64,000 nucleotides of DNA from Thalassovita mediterranea (GCF_001458435.1 NZ_CYSF01000006.1:1-64000), one strand, 5' to 3'. Numbered from the stretch's first letter, positions 1 to 9,385 are shown. Notes: a model not told the origin generated them from the sequence alone. Program-made: numbers and translations.

Positions 1-74
1 AAAAGTTCATCGTGGAAGGCGGCTCCCTGAAGGGCAAAACCATCCGCATCGACGGCGCTCTGCGCATGATGTGA
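1..74 (+). CDS. C-terminal tail of an unidentified protein (possibly SDR family)
   Basis: Only the last 23 codons are inside the window, read from position 3 to the TGA at 72-74. The tail ends in GKTIRIDGALRMM. An Ile-Asp-Gly-Ala ending of this kind resembles the C-terminal end of short-chain dehydrogenase/reductases, where a V/I-D-G-G segment closes the last strand, but too little is present to assign a family. It is followed at once by a strong terminator, so it is the last gene of a rightward unit. Confidence 0.4.
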   Translation, partial: KFIVEGGSLKGKTIRIDGALRMM

Positions 75-93
75 ACCCACACAGACAACACAT

Positions 94-133
94 AAAAAAA
101 ACGGGGGGAAAACCCCCCCGCCGTTTTGTTTTT
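94..133. terminator. Bidirectional intrinsic terminator
   Basis: A GC-rich hairpin (AAAACGG-GGGG, AAAA loop, CCCCC and CCGTTTT arm) is flanked by an A-run on the left and a T-run on the right. It can therefore end transcription of the rightward gene tail at 1-74 and of the leftward chemoreceptor ending at 152. Confidence 0.75.
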
Positions 134-151
134 GGACAACAAGCAAAGCGT

Positions 152-1759
152 TTAGGCTGCTTTGCGGGTTTGCGTACGTCCTTGTTGCAGCTGCGCGGCT
201 TGGGCCCCATCCTTTGCAACAGACAGCGTTTCAACCTCCGCCGATGGCGCCTGTTCTACCACCTCTTCGGCAGGTGTCGATACGTCCGATAGCAAGTCAA
301 AGAAGGCCACAACCGAACGCAGGCTTTCGGCCTGTGTGGCCAACTGCTGCGCCGTCGCAGAAATATCACCGGAGGATGCGTCAGTCTGCTGCGCCAGTTC
401 ATCAAGGCTGACAACCGCATCGCGCAGCTGATCCATTCGGCCAGCCACTTCGTTGTTGGCGGTGGAAATTTCGCCCACCAAAGTCGCGGTTTTGCGAATA
501 CTGGGGGACAATTCTGCCAGTCGTTCCTTGGCACCCGCTGCCGCAGACACCGTTTCATCAGACAGCGCGTGAATTTCGGCTGCCGCCTGACCACTGCGTT
601 CGGCCAATTTGCGCACCTCTTGGGCCACAACGCCAAAACCTGCGCCCATTTCACCCGCACGCGCTGCCTCAACAGCGGCATTCAGCGCCAGCAGGTCGGA
701 CTGTTTGGCAATGTCCTGCACGATCTGGATCTGATCAATCATCACCGCCATGCGATCCAGCGCCTTGGCCACGGCCTCTTCGCTGGTTTGCAACTGACGC
801 AGAGCGTCCTGCGCCCGTTCGTTTGTTTCCGACGAATGGCTGGCGGTGCGGGCAACGGTTTGACCGACCTCTTCGATTGCACCTGACAGGTCTTCGGTTG
901 CGCGAACCTGACGGCTGGCATTGGCGCGCATCTGACGCGACACCTGCGCCATGCTACCGGCGCCGTCCGATACTTCGGATGCACCATCTGACACACGATC
1001 CACAACCCCGTGCAGCTGGCCCGACATCCGGTCCAGATTGCCCAGCAAATCACCGATTTCATGGCGCGCACGCTGATAGCTGCGGGGATCAAGACGCCCC
1101 TCGGCCACGGCAAGGCTCAACTCCGAGGCCTGGGTGAAACCACGCACCAACAGGCGAATAATCCACCACGCCGAAGCAATACCCGCCACAAGCGCCATCG
1201 CGGTCAGAACAGCCAATCGCCAGAACGTCATCTGGAAAATATCATCAGCCGCTACAATGGCAGTGTCCATTTCGCTGATCAGCAATGCCTCGGCCTGATC
1301 CAAGCGGTTGGACATTTTCAGCAACGTGGTGCCAACACCCGAAATCAATGCACTGTCCAGCCCATCCTGCAGAATGCGGTAGTCAGACAGCAGGCTTGCG
1401 ACCTTGGCCACATCTGAGCCATCACCCGCAGCTGCCCCCAGATCCAGAACGGTTTCCAATTCGTCCCAGGCCAGATCCCGCTTGGCGGTGGTTTGTTCGA
1501 TTTGCGATGACAGACGCGACATCGCTGAACGGTCTTCACGCGACAAAAGCGCCTTGGCGCGGCGTTGGCTGACCAGTTCGGTTTGCAGGCTATGCAGCCG
1601 TTCTAGTTGCAGCACGCTTTCAAACTGAACAGACTGAATCTGTTCACTGCGCTTTTTCACTGCGTAAAGCTCATAGAGGGCAATGCCGCCCCCCGTCACC
1701 ATGAAGCAAATCAACATGGCAAAGATAATCATCATACGCAGGCGTATTGTTAGTCTCAT
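152..1759 (-). CDS. Methyl-accepting chemotaxis protein
   Basis: Membrane chemoreceptor of 535 residues that would control a CheA/CheW array. There are two membrane segments (about 10-31 and 182-204), a periplasmic region of about 150 residues between them without a recognisable ligand-binding signature, a HAMP linker (about 205-260) and a cytoplasmic signalling domain. The hairpin tip is recognisable at about 350-392 ([20 protein letters not shown], then the EVRKLAERS segment). I took the ATG at 1759 because it begins the first hydrophobic helix; the upstream extension in frame is charged and unlike a receptor N-terminus. No C-terminal CheR/CheB-binding pentapeptide and no che genes are visible nearby, so it is an orphan receptor gene. 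Ligand unknown. Confidence 0.9.
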   Translation of the reverse strand: MRLTIRLRMMIIFAMLICFMVTGGGIALYELYAVKKRSEQIQSVQFESVLQLERLHSLQTELVSQRRAKALLSREDRSAMSRLSSQIEQTTAKRDLAWDELETVLDLGAAAGDGSDVAKVASLLSDYRILQDGLDSALISGVGTTLLKMSNRLDQAEALLISEMDTAIVAADDIFQMTFWRLAVLTAMALVAGIASAWWIIRLLVRGFTQASELSLAVAEGRLDPRSYQRARHEIGDLLGNLDRMSGQLHGVVDRVSDGASEVSDGAGSMAQVSRQMRANASRQVRATEDLSGAIEEVGQTVARTASHSSETNERAQDALRQLQTSEEAVAKALDRMAVMIDQIQIVQDIAKQSDLLALNAAVEAARAGEMGAGFGVVAQEVRKLAERSGQAAAEIHALSDETVSAAAGAKERLAELSPSIRKTATLVGEISTANNEVAGRMDQLRDAVVSLDELAQQTDASSGDISATAQQLATQAESLRSVVAFFDLLSDVSTPAEEVVEQAPSAEVETLSVAKDGAQAAQLQQGRTQTRKAA

Positions 1760-1926
1760 TGGGGTCTCTTTTTGCAAGGGATCGGGACAGCGGTGATGCC
1801 GCCACGACCCCATTTCAGTGCAAAAAGAAACGACGCAGAGAAGGTCAGTTATACTGTCCAAAAGGACAGGTCAGCGCCCTCTTTTGGCCCAATCGGCCAA
1901 ATTCCCAGCAACACACAATCCAGGGA

Positions 1927-3738
1927 TTAACCGGCGGCCCTCTCTTCTAGCGCCATCCACTCTTCCTCTGCCGCGCCCAGCGCCTCTTGCCGTTCGACGA
2001 GGGCATCCGTGGCCTTCTGAAACTTGACCGGCTCTTTGGTGAACAGGTCAGGATCCATCAGGAACTCTTCCAGCTTGGCAATCTCGGCCTCCAGCCGCTC
2101 GATCACGGCGGGCAGCTCTTCCAAACGGTGCTTTTCGGTGAAGGAGAGGCCGGACGGTTTTTCCGCTTCTTTCGCGGGCTTGGCCTCTTTCTTCGGCTTG
2201 GCAGTGGCCTTCTCAACCTTAGCAGCAACCTCGCCCTTTTGGGTCTGGTAATCGGTCCAGCCGCCCGCATAGACGGTGGCGCGGCCATTCCCCTCCATCG
2301 CGATGGTGGTGGTGGCCACACGGTCAAGGAAATCACGGTCGTGGCTGACCAGCATCACCGTGCCGTCGAAATCATCCAGCAGTTCCTGCAACAGATCCAG
2401 CGTTTCGATATCCAGATCGTTGGTCGGTTCGTCGAGCACCAAGAGGTTGCTTTCCCGCGCCATAAGTTTGGCCAAGAGCAACCGTGCCTTTTCCCCGCCC
2501 GAGAGCGAGCGTACAGGCGCCCGCGCCTGACGTTCATCAAACAGGAATTCCTTCAGGTAGCCGACCACATGTTTGGGCTGCCCGCGCACCATGACCTGAT
2601 CGGCCTTGCCCGACACGCGCATGTCCGGATCACCGGTCAGGCTGTCCCACAGGCTCATATCCGGGTCCAGCTGCGCGCGGCTCTGGTCGAAAATCGCAGG
2701 CACCAGATTTGTGCCCTGCACCACCGTGCCCTCATCCGGCTGTTCCTGCCCCATCAACATTTTCAGCAGCGTGGTTTTGCCGACACCGTTGGGACCGACG
2801 AAGGCCACGCGGTCGCCGCGCTGAATCTTGATATCAAACCCCTTTAGGATCGTCTTGCCGCCATAGGATTTGGAAATGCCCGTGGCCTCGATCACCTTGC
2901 GGCCAGATTTCGGGCCCGACGTCAGCTCCAACGCCGCGGCGCCCTGACGTTTGATCTGGGCCGAACGTTCATCCTTCAACGCATGCAGTGCGCGCAGCCG
3001 GCCTTGGTTACGCTTCCGACGGGCCGAAATACCTTCAACCGCCCAGCGCGCCTCTGCCTTGATCTTGCGGTCCATCTTGTGACGCGCGATGTCTTCGTCT
3101 TCCCATGTCTTGTCGCGCCACGCCTCGAAGGCGTCAAAGCCCTTCTCCTGACGGCGCACCTGACCGCGATCAATCCACAGGGTCGCACGGGTCAGCGCCC
3201 GCAAAAACGCACGGTCGTGGCTGATCAGCACATAGCCCGCGCGGGTGTTGGCCAGTTCCTGTTCCAGCCAAGCGATGGCTTCGATGTCTAGGTGGTTCGT
3301 CGGCTCGTCAAGCAGCATAAGCTCTGGCGCTTCGGCCATCAGTTTGGCCAATGCGGCGCGGCGACGTTCGCCGCCCGATGCGGTCTCAACAGGACGTGCG
3401 GGGTCAAACTTCAACCCTTCACCGGCCATCTCAACGCGGTACATTTCAGACGCATCCAGACCGGAGGCCGCAAAATCGCCCAGCGTGGCAAAGCCCGCCA
3501 TGTCCGGTTCCTGTTCCATATAGCCCACGGAAACACCCGGCGGCACCACGCGCAGGCCGGTATCGGCCTCTACCAGTCCGGCCATCACCTTCATCAGGGT
3601 GGATTTACCCGACCCGTTGCGCCCCACCAGCGCCACACGGTCGCCCGGCTGCACCATCAGGGACAGGTCATGAAACACAGGATCACCGCCGAAGGTCAGC
3701 GAGATGTCGTTAAGCTGCAAAAGAGGAATACGTGCCAT
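1927..3738 (-). CDS. uup: ABC-F family ATPase, Uup type
   Basis: Soluble tandem ATPase of 603 residues without membrane segments, so an ABC-F protein acting on ribosomes or nucleic acid rather than a transporter. Domain 1 has Walker A GRNGSGKST (39-47), signature ASGGE (about 120) and Walker B LMLLDEPTNHLD (about 140). A basic interdomain linker covers about 215-265. Domain 2 has Walker A GPNGVGKTT (about 315), signature LSGGE and Walker B LLVLDEPTNDLD. The Lys/Glu-rich C-terminal stretch (about 500-600) is predicted coiled coil, which is the feature that separates Uup from EttA and other ABC-F members. Transcribed alone; the next gene on the right diverges from it. Confidence 0.88.
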   Translation of the reverse strand: MARIPLLQLNDISLTFGGDPVFHDLSLMVQPGDRVALVGRNGSGKSTLMKVMAGLVEADTGLRVVPPGVSVGYMEQEPDMAGFATLGDFAASGLDASEMYRVEMAGEGLKFDPARPVETASGGERRRAALAKLMAEAPELMLLDEPTNHLDIEAIAWLEQELANTRAGYVLISHDRAFLRALTRATLWIDRGQVRRQEKGFDAFEAWRDKTWEDEDIARHKMDRKIKAEARWAVEGISARRKRNQGRLRALHALKDERSAQIKRQGAAALELTSGPKSGRKVIEATGISKSYGGKTILKGFDIKIQRGDRVAFVGPNGVGKTTLLKMLMGQEQPDEGTVVQGTNLVPAIFDQSRAQLDPDMSLWDSLTGDPDMRVSGKADQVMVRGQPKHVVGYLKEFLFDERQARAPVRSLSGGEKARLLLAKLMARESNLLVLDEPTNDLDIETLDLLQELLDDFDGTVMLVSHDRDFLDRVATTTIAMEGNGRATVYAGGWTDYQTQKGEVAAKVEKATAKPKKEAKPAKEAEKPSGLSFTEKHRLEELPAVIERLEAEIAKLEEFLMDPDLFTKEPVKFQKATDALVERQEALGAAEEEWMALEERAAG

Positions 3739-3887
3739 AAGACGCTGCTACGGCAGAGGGCGAGAGAGGTCAAGCAACACAGCCCTCCATAGGGTCGCCC
3801 CAGCCCCAACAGCCAGAACACTTGCCAAATGCACATCCCTTTTCCACAGTGAGAGCCAACAGCCCCCCAGATCGAAAGGACGCGCAG

Positions 3888-4655
3888 ATGACACAGGTTG
3901 AGAAGGCCATCCGTTTCAAACAGCTGCACCAGAAAGGCGCGCCGCTGGTGCTGTATAACATCTGGGATGCTGGCGGCGCCAAAGCACTGGCCGAAGCAGG
4001 CGCAAGCGCGGTTGCCACCGGCAGCTGGTCCGTCGCCGCCGCCCATGGCTACCCCGATGGCGAAGCGATCCCGCTGGATCTGGCCCTATCGGTTGTGGAG
4101 CGCATCTGCGCCACGGTCAACCTGCCTGTCACCGTAGATTTTGAAGGCGGCTACGCGACCGAGCCCTCCGAGGTCGCAGAAAACACCCGCAAAGTGATCC
4201 GCGCCGGTGCGGTTGGCATCAATTTCGAGGACCGGATCGTCAACGGCAAAGGGCTACACAAAGTTGAGGCGCAGGTGGCGCGCATCAAGGCAATCAGGGC
4301 CACCGCCGAGGAGGAAGGCGTGCCGCTGTTCATCAACGCGCGCACCGACCTGTTCCTTAGTGCCAAACCGGACGACCACGCGGATTTGGTCAGTGACGCC
4401 CTCACCCGCGAAGCGGCCTATGCGGCGGCGGGCGCAGACGGGTTCTTTGTCCCGGGCCTGACAGATCACGACCTGATCCGACAGATCACTGAGGCTGCCA
4501 GCCTGCCGGTCAACGTGATGATGCGTGGGGCGCTAGAAACAGTTGCGGACGCCACCGCCACAGGTGCCGCCCGTGCCAGCTTTGGCCCCGCCCCTTACGC
4601 GCGCTACCTCAGCGATCTGCAAGCCGCATACATGGAAGCCACCAAACCGGCCTGA
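3888..4655 (+). CDS. Isocitrate lyase/PEP mutase superfamily enzyme
   Basis: A 255-residue (beta/alpha)8 protein of the isocitrate lyase/phosphoenolpyruvate mutase superfamily. The metal-binding strand reads TVDFEGGYA (about 82-90), the next active-site segment is NFEDRIVNGKGLH (about 112-124), and FINARTDLF follows (about 155-163). The loop that carries the catalytic cysteine of isocitrate and methylisocitrate lyases (K-K/R-C-G-H) reads NGKGLH here and has no cysteine, so a lyase of that type is unlikely. A PEP mutase/hydrolase- or oxaloacetate decarboxylase-like activity fits better, but the substrate is unknown. The ATG at 3888 follows GAAAGGA at good spacing. Single-gene unit divergent from uup. 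Confidence 0.8.
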   Translation: MTQVEKAIRFKQLHQKGAPLVLYNIWDAGGAKALAEAGASAVATGSWSVAAAHGYPDGEAIPLDLALSVVERICATVNLPVTVDFEGGYATEPSEVAENTRKVIRAGAVGINFEDRIVNGKGLHKVEAQVARIKAIRATAEEEGVPLFINARTDLFLSAKPDDHADLVSDALTREAAYAAAGADGFFVPGLTDHDLIRQITEAASLPVNVMMRGALETVADATATGAARASFGPAPYARYLSDLQAAYMEATKPA

Positions 4656-4722
4656 GGCAGCTAAGCATTACGGAATGAATGCGGTCAAATTCACATTTTG
4701 AACGCCCCATTTTGAACGCGGA

Positions 4723-4737
4723 GGGGCAGCGCCCCTA
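4723..4737. terminator. Hairpin between convergent genes
   Basis: AGGGGC-AGC-GCCCCT lies in the 89-base gap between the PEP mutase-family gene (+) and olsB (-). It has only a short AAAATCCCC tail on the plus strand, so termination is plausible but weakly supported. Just to its left a 12-base direct repeat (CATTTTGAACGC) occurs at 4694-4705 and 4708-4719. Confidence 0.35.
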
Positions 4738-4744
4738 AAATCCC

Positions 4745-5476
4745 CTACCCCGCCACAGCGCGCAGCAGTTTCTTGCGCGCGGGCGGGATGGCGGCAATCT
4801 CGACCCCCGTAAACACATGCAACGTGTTCATCTGTCGGTCCACCACCGCGTGATCACTCACCCAGCCGCCCATCATCAGATAGGTGCGCAACAGGGGCGG
4901 CATATGACGCATCGCCAGTTTCGCATCCGGTTTACGGCGCAACCGCTCGGCAAAGCGGAACACCTGCGGCGCCTTCACCCGGGGCAACCAGCGTTTGGGT
5001 GCCAGATGGCGGTCGCGCAACATGGCGAAGGCGTCCAAATAGGCCGCCTCATCCGTGCCGGAGAACGACGCGCAGCCAAAGAGCATCTCAACCCCGTTGT
5101 CATCCACAAAGGCGGTCATCGCCCCCCATGCCACGCGCAGCACGTCAGGATCTTTCACATCGGGATGAATGCAAAAGCGGCCCATTTCTACCATCGGGCC
5201 GCTGAAATCCTTCAGCGCCGACAGCTCATAATATTGCGCGGAATAACTGTCTGAAATCGCCGCGCCGCTGGCCAAAGGCAACAGACGGAAGCAACAGACA
5301 AGCCGCCCTGTACGCGCCTCTTCGACCAGCACATGCTGGCAGGCATCGTCATAACGGTCTGCATCCAAACCAGGCGTGCCGTGAAAGCTAAGGTGGCGTA
5401 GGGCCTGCGCGGCCTCTACATCGGCTTTTGTCGTGGCAAGGCGCGTTAGATAGCGCCCTTTTCTCAATGACAACAT
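4745..5476 (-). CDS. olsB: L-ornithine N-alpha-acyltransferase (ornithine lipid synthesis)
   Basis: GNAT-fold acyltransferase of 243 residues. It resembles OlsB, which transfers a 3-hydroxyacyl group from acyl-ACP to the alpha-amino group of ornithine and so makes lyso-ornithine lipid, a phosphorus-free membrane lipid of many alphaproteobacteria. Recognisable segments are AQALRHLSFHG near the N-terminus, CCFRLLPLASG, the YSAQYYELSAL segment, VEMGRFCIHPDV and MLFGCASFSGTDEAAY, in the order usual for the family. Length is typical. The partner O-acyltransferase olsA is not adjacent. The first in-frame ATG (5476) was used; its ribosome binding site is weak, so the start is uncertain by a few codons. 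Confidence 0.82.
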   Translation of the reverse strand: MLSLRKGRYLTRLATTKADVEAAQALRHLSFHGTPGLDADRYDDACQHVLVEEARTGRLVCCFRLLPLASGAAISDSYSAQYYELSALKDFSGPMVEMGRFCIHPDVKDPDVLRVAWGAMTAFVDDNGVEMLFGCASFSGTDEAAYLDAFAMLRDRHLAPKRWLPRVKAPQVFRFAERLRRKPDAKLAMRHMPPLLRTYLMMGGWVSDHAVVDRQMNTLHVFTGVEIAAIPPARKKLLRAVAG

Positions 5477-5642
5477 TTCAGCGACCCCGCCTCTTACACT
5501 CGTCTGATCCTGCTATTCTAGCTAGGCATGCAAACAGTAGCACGCAACATGTGTCAGCGAGGTGACTGTTTGTGGCACTGCCAAAGCACACGCCCAGGGC
5601 GCGACAAGATGCTTAGTGATCGATGTGGGTCGCGAACCGCCC

Positions 5643-6119
5643 TTACAGAACATCCGCGGCGCTAACCTGACCGATATTCCCCAGAAGCTGACGGATAAAG
5701 CCCTTGTCCGCCAGACCCTGACTGGTCACACGCTGCGACAGCGCCACAACCCGACCATCCTCTAGGCCAAAGCGTTCTACGTTGCTGACAACACCACGGC
5801 GGTCGAAACTGATGGCGACAACTTCGCGTTCAACAACTTCTGGGGCACGGTAGGCAAAATGCCTTACACGGCTGCGCACGTAGTAATAGGCGCCGTCACG
5901 CACCACACCCGATGTGCTGGGCGGGCCAACGGTTTCTGAAATTGTGTCGCGTGTATCGACACCAACGATGATGCCGGACAGCTCTTCTTCGGGGGGGACA
6001 AACCCGTGGTTGCGATAGCTGGCGGAACAACCGGCCACGCTCAGCGCGGCGACAACGGCCACCACCCGACCAAACGTCTTTGCACGCCCGTTTCCAGAAC
6101 CGATCACTTTGTCCGACAT
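5643..6119 (-). CDS. bamE: Outer membrane protein assembly factor BamE (SmpA/OmlA lipoprotein)
   Basis: A 158-residue lipoprotein. A hydrophobic signal (about 19-30) ends in the lipobox LSVAGC, followed by the SmpA/OmlA fold: GIIVGVDTRDTISETVGPPS, YYYVRSRVRHFAYRAPEV, then VAISFDRRGVVSNVERF. BamE is the small lipoprotein of the BAM complex that inserts beta-barrel proteins into the outer membrane. The ATG at 6119 has GAGGG five bases upstream; the GTG two codons earlier would overlap that site. It diverges from the DUF177 gene with an 87-base gap that must hold both promoters. Confidence 0.87.
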   Translation of the reverse strand: MSDKVIGSGNGRAKTFGRVVAVVAALSVAGCSASYRNHGFVPPEEELSGIIVGVDTRDTISETVGPPSTSGVVRDGAYYYVRSRVRHFAYRAPEVVEREVVAISFDRRGVVSNVERFGLEDGRVVALSQRVTSQGLADKGFIRQLLGNIGQVSAADVL

Positions 6120-6206
6120 ATCCACCCTCTTGCACTGGCTTCTCTCGCCTTTTATCTCGCTTACAGAAGGAATGACTTCGGTTCAAGCAAAGGAACCATC
6201 ACAAAG

Positions 6207-6764
6207 ATGAGCAATCTGCCCTCTCAGCCGCTGCGTGTGGCCGACCTATCCACCAACAAACCGACCCGGTTTGAACTGATCCCGGACCACCCCAGCCTGC
6301 AGGCGATAGCAGCCGAGCTGGGGTTGCAGGGGCTGCGCAAGCTGCGTTTTAAGGGCGAAGTGCGCGCCAGCGGCAAACGCGACTGGGTACTTGAGGCACA
6401 GCTGGGCGCCACCGTGACCCAGCCCTGTGTGGTCACACTGGACCCTGTCACCACCCGTCTGGAGGAAAAGACCGAACGGCGCTTTGTTGCCGAAATGCCG
6501 GACTATGACGACAACGCAGGTGGCGATGATGGCGTTGAGATGCACGAAGATGACAGCATCGAACCCTTGGGCAGCCATATCGACCCCGCCGCTGTAATGA
6601 TCGAAGCACTGTCGCTGGCCCTGCCCCTTTACCCGCGCGCCGATGGCGCCGCGATGGGCGAGGCAAACTTTACCGAACCGGGTAAGGACGCGATGACGGA
6701 TGAGGACACCAAACCCTTCGCCGGTCTGGCGGCCCTGCGCGATCAATTGAGCGGCAAGGACTGA
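6207..6764 (+). CDS. DUF177 (YceD-like) protein upstream of rpmF
   Basis: A 185-residue acidic soluble protein. The region around residues 70-95 (TVTQPCVVTLDPVTTRLEEK) matches the core of DUF177/YceD proteins, where a Cys precedes V-T-L-D-P/E. YceD of enterobacteria is needed for normal 23S rRNA levels and sits, as here, directly before rpmF, so a role in large-subunit rRNA or ribosome assembly is inferred from family and position. The alphaproteobacterial form has an acidic insert (about 100-125). The ATG at 6207 begins the conserved region; the longer frame to the left overlaps bamE antisense and has no support. Confidence 0.8.
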   Translation: MSNLPSQPLRVADLSTNKPTRFELIPDHPSLQAIAAELGLQGLRKLRFKGEVRASGKRDWVLEAQLGATVTQPCVVTLDPVTTRLEEKTERRFVAEMPDYDDNAGGDDGVEMHEDDSIEPLGSHIDPAAVMIEALSLALPLYPRADGAAMGEANFTEPGKDAMTDEDTKPFAGLAALRDQLSGKD

Positions 6765-6780
6765 GGCCACGCCGCAAATG

Positions 6781-6806
6781 GCGCCGAAATCTGAATTTTC
6801 GGCGCA
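6781..6806 (+). terminator. Hairpin after the DUF177 gene
   Basis: GCGCCGAAA and TTTCGGCGC form a 9-bp stem in the 185-base gap between the DUF177 gene and rpmF. There is no proper T-run, so it may be a weak or factor-assisted terminator or an RNA processing element. Confidence 0.35.
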
Positions 6807-6814
6807 AATCCCCC

Positions 6815-6842
6815 TTGCGCTGGCGTGAATTCGCAGTATTTT
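6815..6842 (+). promoter_or_regulatory. Possible promoter for rpmF-plsX-fabH
   Basis: TTGCGC (6815-6820) and TATTTT (6837-6842) are separated by 16 bases, about 110 bases before the rpmF start and after the hairpin at 6781. Both boxes deviate from consensus, so this is only a candidate. Confidence 0.3.
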
Positions 6843-6949
6843 CCGCCGCTCAACGAATTTAGGGTTGGACATGTCGGCCAGATCAGCCTATGTGCCACCA
6901 ACCTATCCGAAACCGGGCCTTCTGCGCCCCATGAAATTGAGGTTGTGAC

Positions 6950-7156
6950 ATGGCTGTCCAACAGAACAAAGTATCCAAGTCGCGCCGCAACAACCGCCGC
7001 GCACACGACGCACTGGTCGCTGCTAACCCGAACGAGTGCCCCAACTGCGGTGAGCTGAAGCGCCCCCACCACGTATGTGCTTCCTGCGGCCACTACGCAG
7101 ATCGTGAAGTTGTCGCAATGGCCGACGACGTCGATCTGGACGAAGACGCAGCATAA
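6950..7156 (+). CDS. rpmF: 50S ribosomal protein L32
   Basis: A 68-residue protein beginning [20 protein letters not shown], the standard L32 N-terminus. It keeps both zinc-ligand pairs, CPNC (about 31-34) and CASC (about 44-47), so it is the zinc-binding C+ form. The tail is acidic ([10 protein letters not shown]), as in other Rhodobacterales. It is a structural component of the large ribosomal subunit. It sits between the DUF177 gene and plsX, the usual order, so expression of a ribosomal protein is linked to that of phospholipid and fatty-acid genes. Confidence 0.96.
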   Translation: MAVQQNKVSKSRRNNRRAHDALVAANPNECPNCGELKRPHHVCASCGHYADREVVAMADDVDLDEDAA

Positions 7157-7184
7157 GACCAAATAACGGGGACGTGTGTCCGCT

Positions 7185-8294
7185 ATGACCGCTTCGCAGG
7201 AAAACTCCACCGCAGCGGCTGCGGATGCCACCGTTATTTCGGTAGACGCCATGGGTGGCGACCGAGGACCGGCGACAGTTGTCGCCGGTATTTCGTTGTC
7301 GGCCAAGAAAAACCCTGACATCCGCTTTATTCTGCATGGCCCCAAGGCCGAGCTGGAACGCCTTGTTGCCCGCAAGAAGGTGTTGGAGGGTCGCGTCGAA
7401 ATCCGCGATGCCAAGGATGTGGTGTCGATGGAAGATAAGCCGTCGCAGGTCATGCGACACGGCAAACAGACCTCTATGTGGTCCGCCCTTGATTCGGTGC
7501 GTTCCAAAGAGGCTGATGTTTGCGTTTCTTGCGGGAACACTGGCGCGCTCATGGCGCTGTCGATGATCCGCCTGCGCAAACTACCCGGCGTGAACCGCCC
7601 CGCTATTGCAATTCTGTGGCCCTCGTCGAACCCGCAAGGGTTCAACGTGATGCTGGACGTTGGTGCTGATATCCGTGCCGACGAACGCGACCTGTTGCAA
7701 TATGCAATGATGGGCGCGTCGTATGCACGAAACGGGCTGGATCTGAAAACGCCCCGCATCGGCCTGCTGAACGTCGGCACCGAAGAACACAAAGGTCGCG
7801 CAGAGCTTAAGCTGGCGCATGATCTGATTGCCACACAGGCACCGCTGGCAGGCTATGAGTTTGTCGGTTTTGTCGAGGGGGGGGACATCCCCGGCAATGC
7901 CTGTGATGTGATCGTCACTGATGGGTTCACCGGCAATATCGCGCTGAAAACCGGCGAAGGTACTGCTAGCCTGATCGGCAACCAGCTGCGTGCTGCGTTC
8001 CAGTATTCGCCGCTGTCGCGTCTGGCATCGGTTTTGGCCTACACCTCTCTGCAGCGTTTGAAAAAACGGATCGACCCGCGTCGTGTAAACGGCGGCGTCT
8101 TTCTTGGCCTGAACGGCACTGTAGTGAAATCGCACGGTTCAGCTGACGCGATGGGCGTTGCAGCTGCGGTCAAACTGGCCTTCCAACTTTCTCAATCTGG
8201 CTTCTCTCAGAAACTCGCGGCGCGGGTTGCATCTGCCACCGAGCAGGTCCAAAATGCCCTAGAGGAAAGTAGCCAGAGCGGTGAGAAAGAATGA
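7185..8294 (+). CDS. plsX: Phosphate acyltransferase PlsX
   Basis: A 369-residue enzyme that makes acyl-phosphate from acyl-ACP and phosphate, the acyl donor used by PlsY in phosphatidic acid synthesis. It is a peripheral membrane protein. Recognisable segments are ISVDAMGGDRGP near the N-terminus, SCGNTGALMALS, NVGTEEHKG and VIVTDGFTGNIALKT, all family hallmarks. Length is slightly above typical because of an Ala/Thr-rich leader of about 18 residues. ATG 7185 was preferred over GTG 7176, which would lie only three bases from the AACGGGGA ribosome binding site. The stop overlaps the fabH start (ATGA). Confidence 0.95.
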   Translation: MTASQENSTAAAADATVISVDAMGGDRGPATVVAGISLSAKKNPDIRFILHGPKAELERLVARKKVLEGRVEIRDAKDVVSMEDKPSQVMRHGKQTSMWSALDSVRSKEADVCVSCGNTGALMALSMIRLRKLPGVNRPAIAILWPSSNPQGFNVMLDVGADIRADERDLLQYAMMGASYARNGLDLKTPRIGLLNVGTEEHKGRAELKLAHDLIATQAPLAGYEFVGFVEGGDIPGNACDVIVTDGFTGNIALKTGEGTASLIGNQLRAAFQYSPLSRLASVLAYTSLQRLKKRIDPRRVNGGVFLGLNGTVVKSHGSADAMGVAAAVKLAFQLSQSGFSQKLAARVASATEQVQNALEESSQSGEKE

Positions 8295-9265
8295 CAATCA
8301 GAGCGGTTGTAAAGGGTGTTGGGCATTACTTGCCGGAACGCATTGTCCCCAACAGCGAATTTGAAGCCACCCTGGATACCTCGGATGAATGGATCCGCAG
8401 CCGGTCGGGCATCGCACAGCGCCATTTTGCGGCCGAAGGTGAATTTACGTCGGACCTGGCAGTAAAAGCCGCACAATCAGCGCTGGATAACGCTGGCTTG
8501 CAGGCTGACGATATCGACGCGATCGTACTGGCGACCTCTACTCCGGACCTGACCTTTCCGTCTGTCGCCACGATGGTACAGCAGAAACTGGGCATGACAC
8601 GTGGTTTCGGTTTTGACGTTCAGGCGGTGTGCGCAGGATTCGTCTATGCGCTGACCACAGCAAACGCACTGGTCGTTTCCGGCCAGGCAAAACGTGTGAT
8701 GGTGATCGGCGCAGAAACATTCAGCCGTATCATGGACTGGGAAGATCGCTCGACCTGTGTTCTGTTCGGCGATGGCGCAGGTGCGCTGATCCTGGAAGCC
8801 GCAGAAGGCACAGGCGAAGGCAGCGATCGCGGCATTCTGGCAGCGGATCTGAATTCCGACGGTCGTTACAAAGATATGCTTTATGTGGATGGTGGCGTTT
8901 CAACCACTGGCACCTCGGGCAAGCTGCGTATGCAGGGCAACGCCCTGTTCCGTCAGGCCGTCGAGCGCCTGACAGCCACCGCACGCGCAGCAATGGCACA
9001 GGTAAACCTGAAAGATGAGGACATCGACTGGATTGTCCCGCATCAGGCCAATATCCGCATCATTCAGGGCACGGCCAAGAAAATGGGCCTGTCGATGGAC
9101 AATGTGATTGTCACCCTTCAGGATCAGGGCAACACCTCGGCCGCATCCATTCCATTGGCCCTGTCCGTCGGCGTACAGGACGGTCGGATCAAAGAGGGCG
9201 ACCTGTTGGTCACCGAAGCGATTGGCGGCGGTCTGGCATGGGGTTCGGTGGTGTTGCGCTGGTAA
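8291..9265 (+). CDS. fabH: 3-oxoacyl-ACP synthase III (FabH)
   Basis: A 324-residue thiolase-fold enzyme that starts fatty-acid synthesis by condensing acetyl-CoA with malonyl-ACP. The catalytic triad is visible: Cys114 in QAVCAGF, His251 in VPHQANIRI and Asn281 in GNTSAASIP. The N-terminal LDTSDEWIRSRSGI and the LFGDGAGALIL segment are also typical. It overlaps the plsX stop by four bases, so the two are translationally coupled, linking initiation of fatty-acid synthesis to acyl transfer into phospholipid. Confidence 0.95.
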   Translation: MTIRAVVKGVGHYLPERIVPNSEFEATLDTSDEWIRSRSGIAQRHFAAEGEFTSDLAVKAAQSALDNAGLQADDIDAIVLATSTPDLTFPSVATMVQQKLGMTRGFGFDVQAVCAGFVYALTTANALVVSGQAKRVMVIGAETFSRIMDWEDRSTCVLFGDGAGALILEAAEGTGEGSDRGILAADLNSDGRYKDMLYVDGGVSTTGTSGKLRMQGNALFRQAVERLTATARAAMAQVNLKDEDIDWIVPHQANIRIIQGTAKKMGLSMDNVIVTLQDQGNTSAASIPLALSVGVQDGRIKEGDLLVTEAIGGGLAWGSVVLRW

Positions 9266-9385
9266 GGCGCAGCATTTCCCCCCAAATACGTGCATTGCAC
9301 CGCCCAGCCCCTTGAAACTAAAGCCATTGATATTGACTCGGAATTTACGTTCCCCCATGCTGATGCAAACGAGGGAGGCCCCGAA

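Noticed and set aside
4694-4719. Direct repeat CATTTTGAACGC, two copies
   Set aside because: Only two copies 14 bases apart in a short gap; no array, no insertion-sequence ends, probably a small local duplication.
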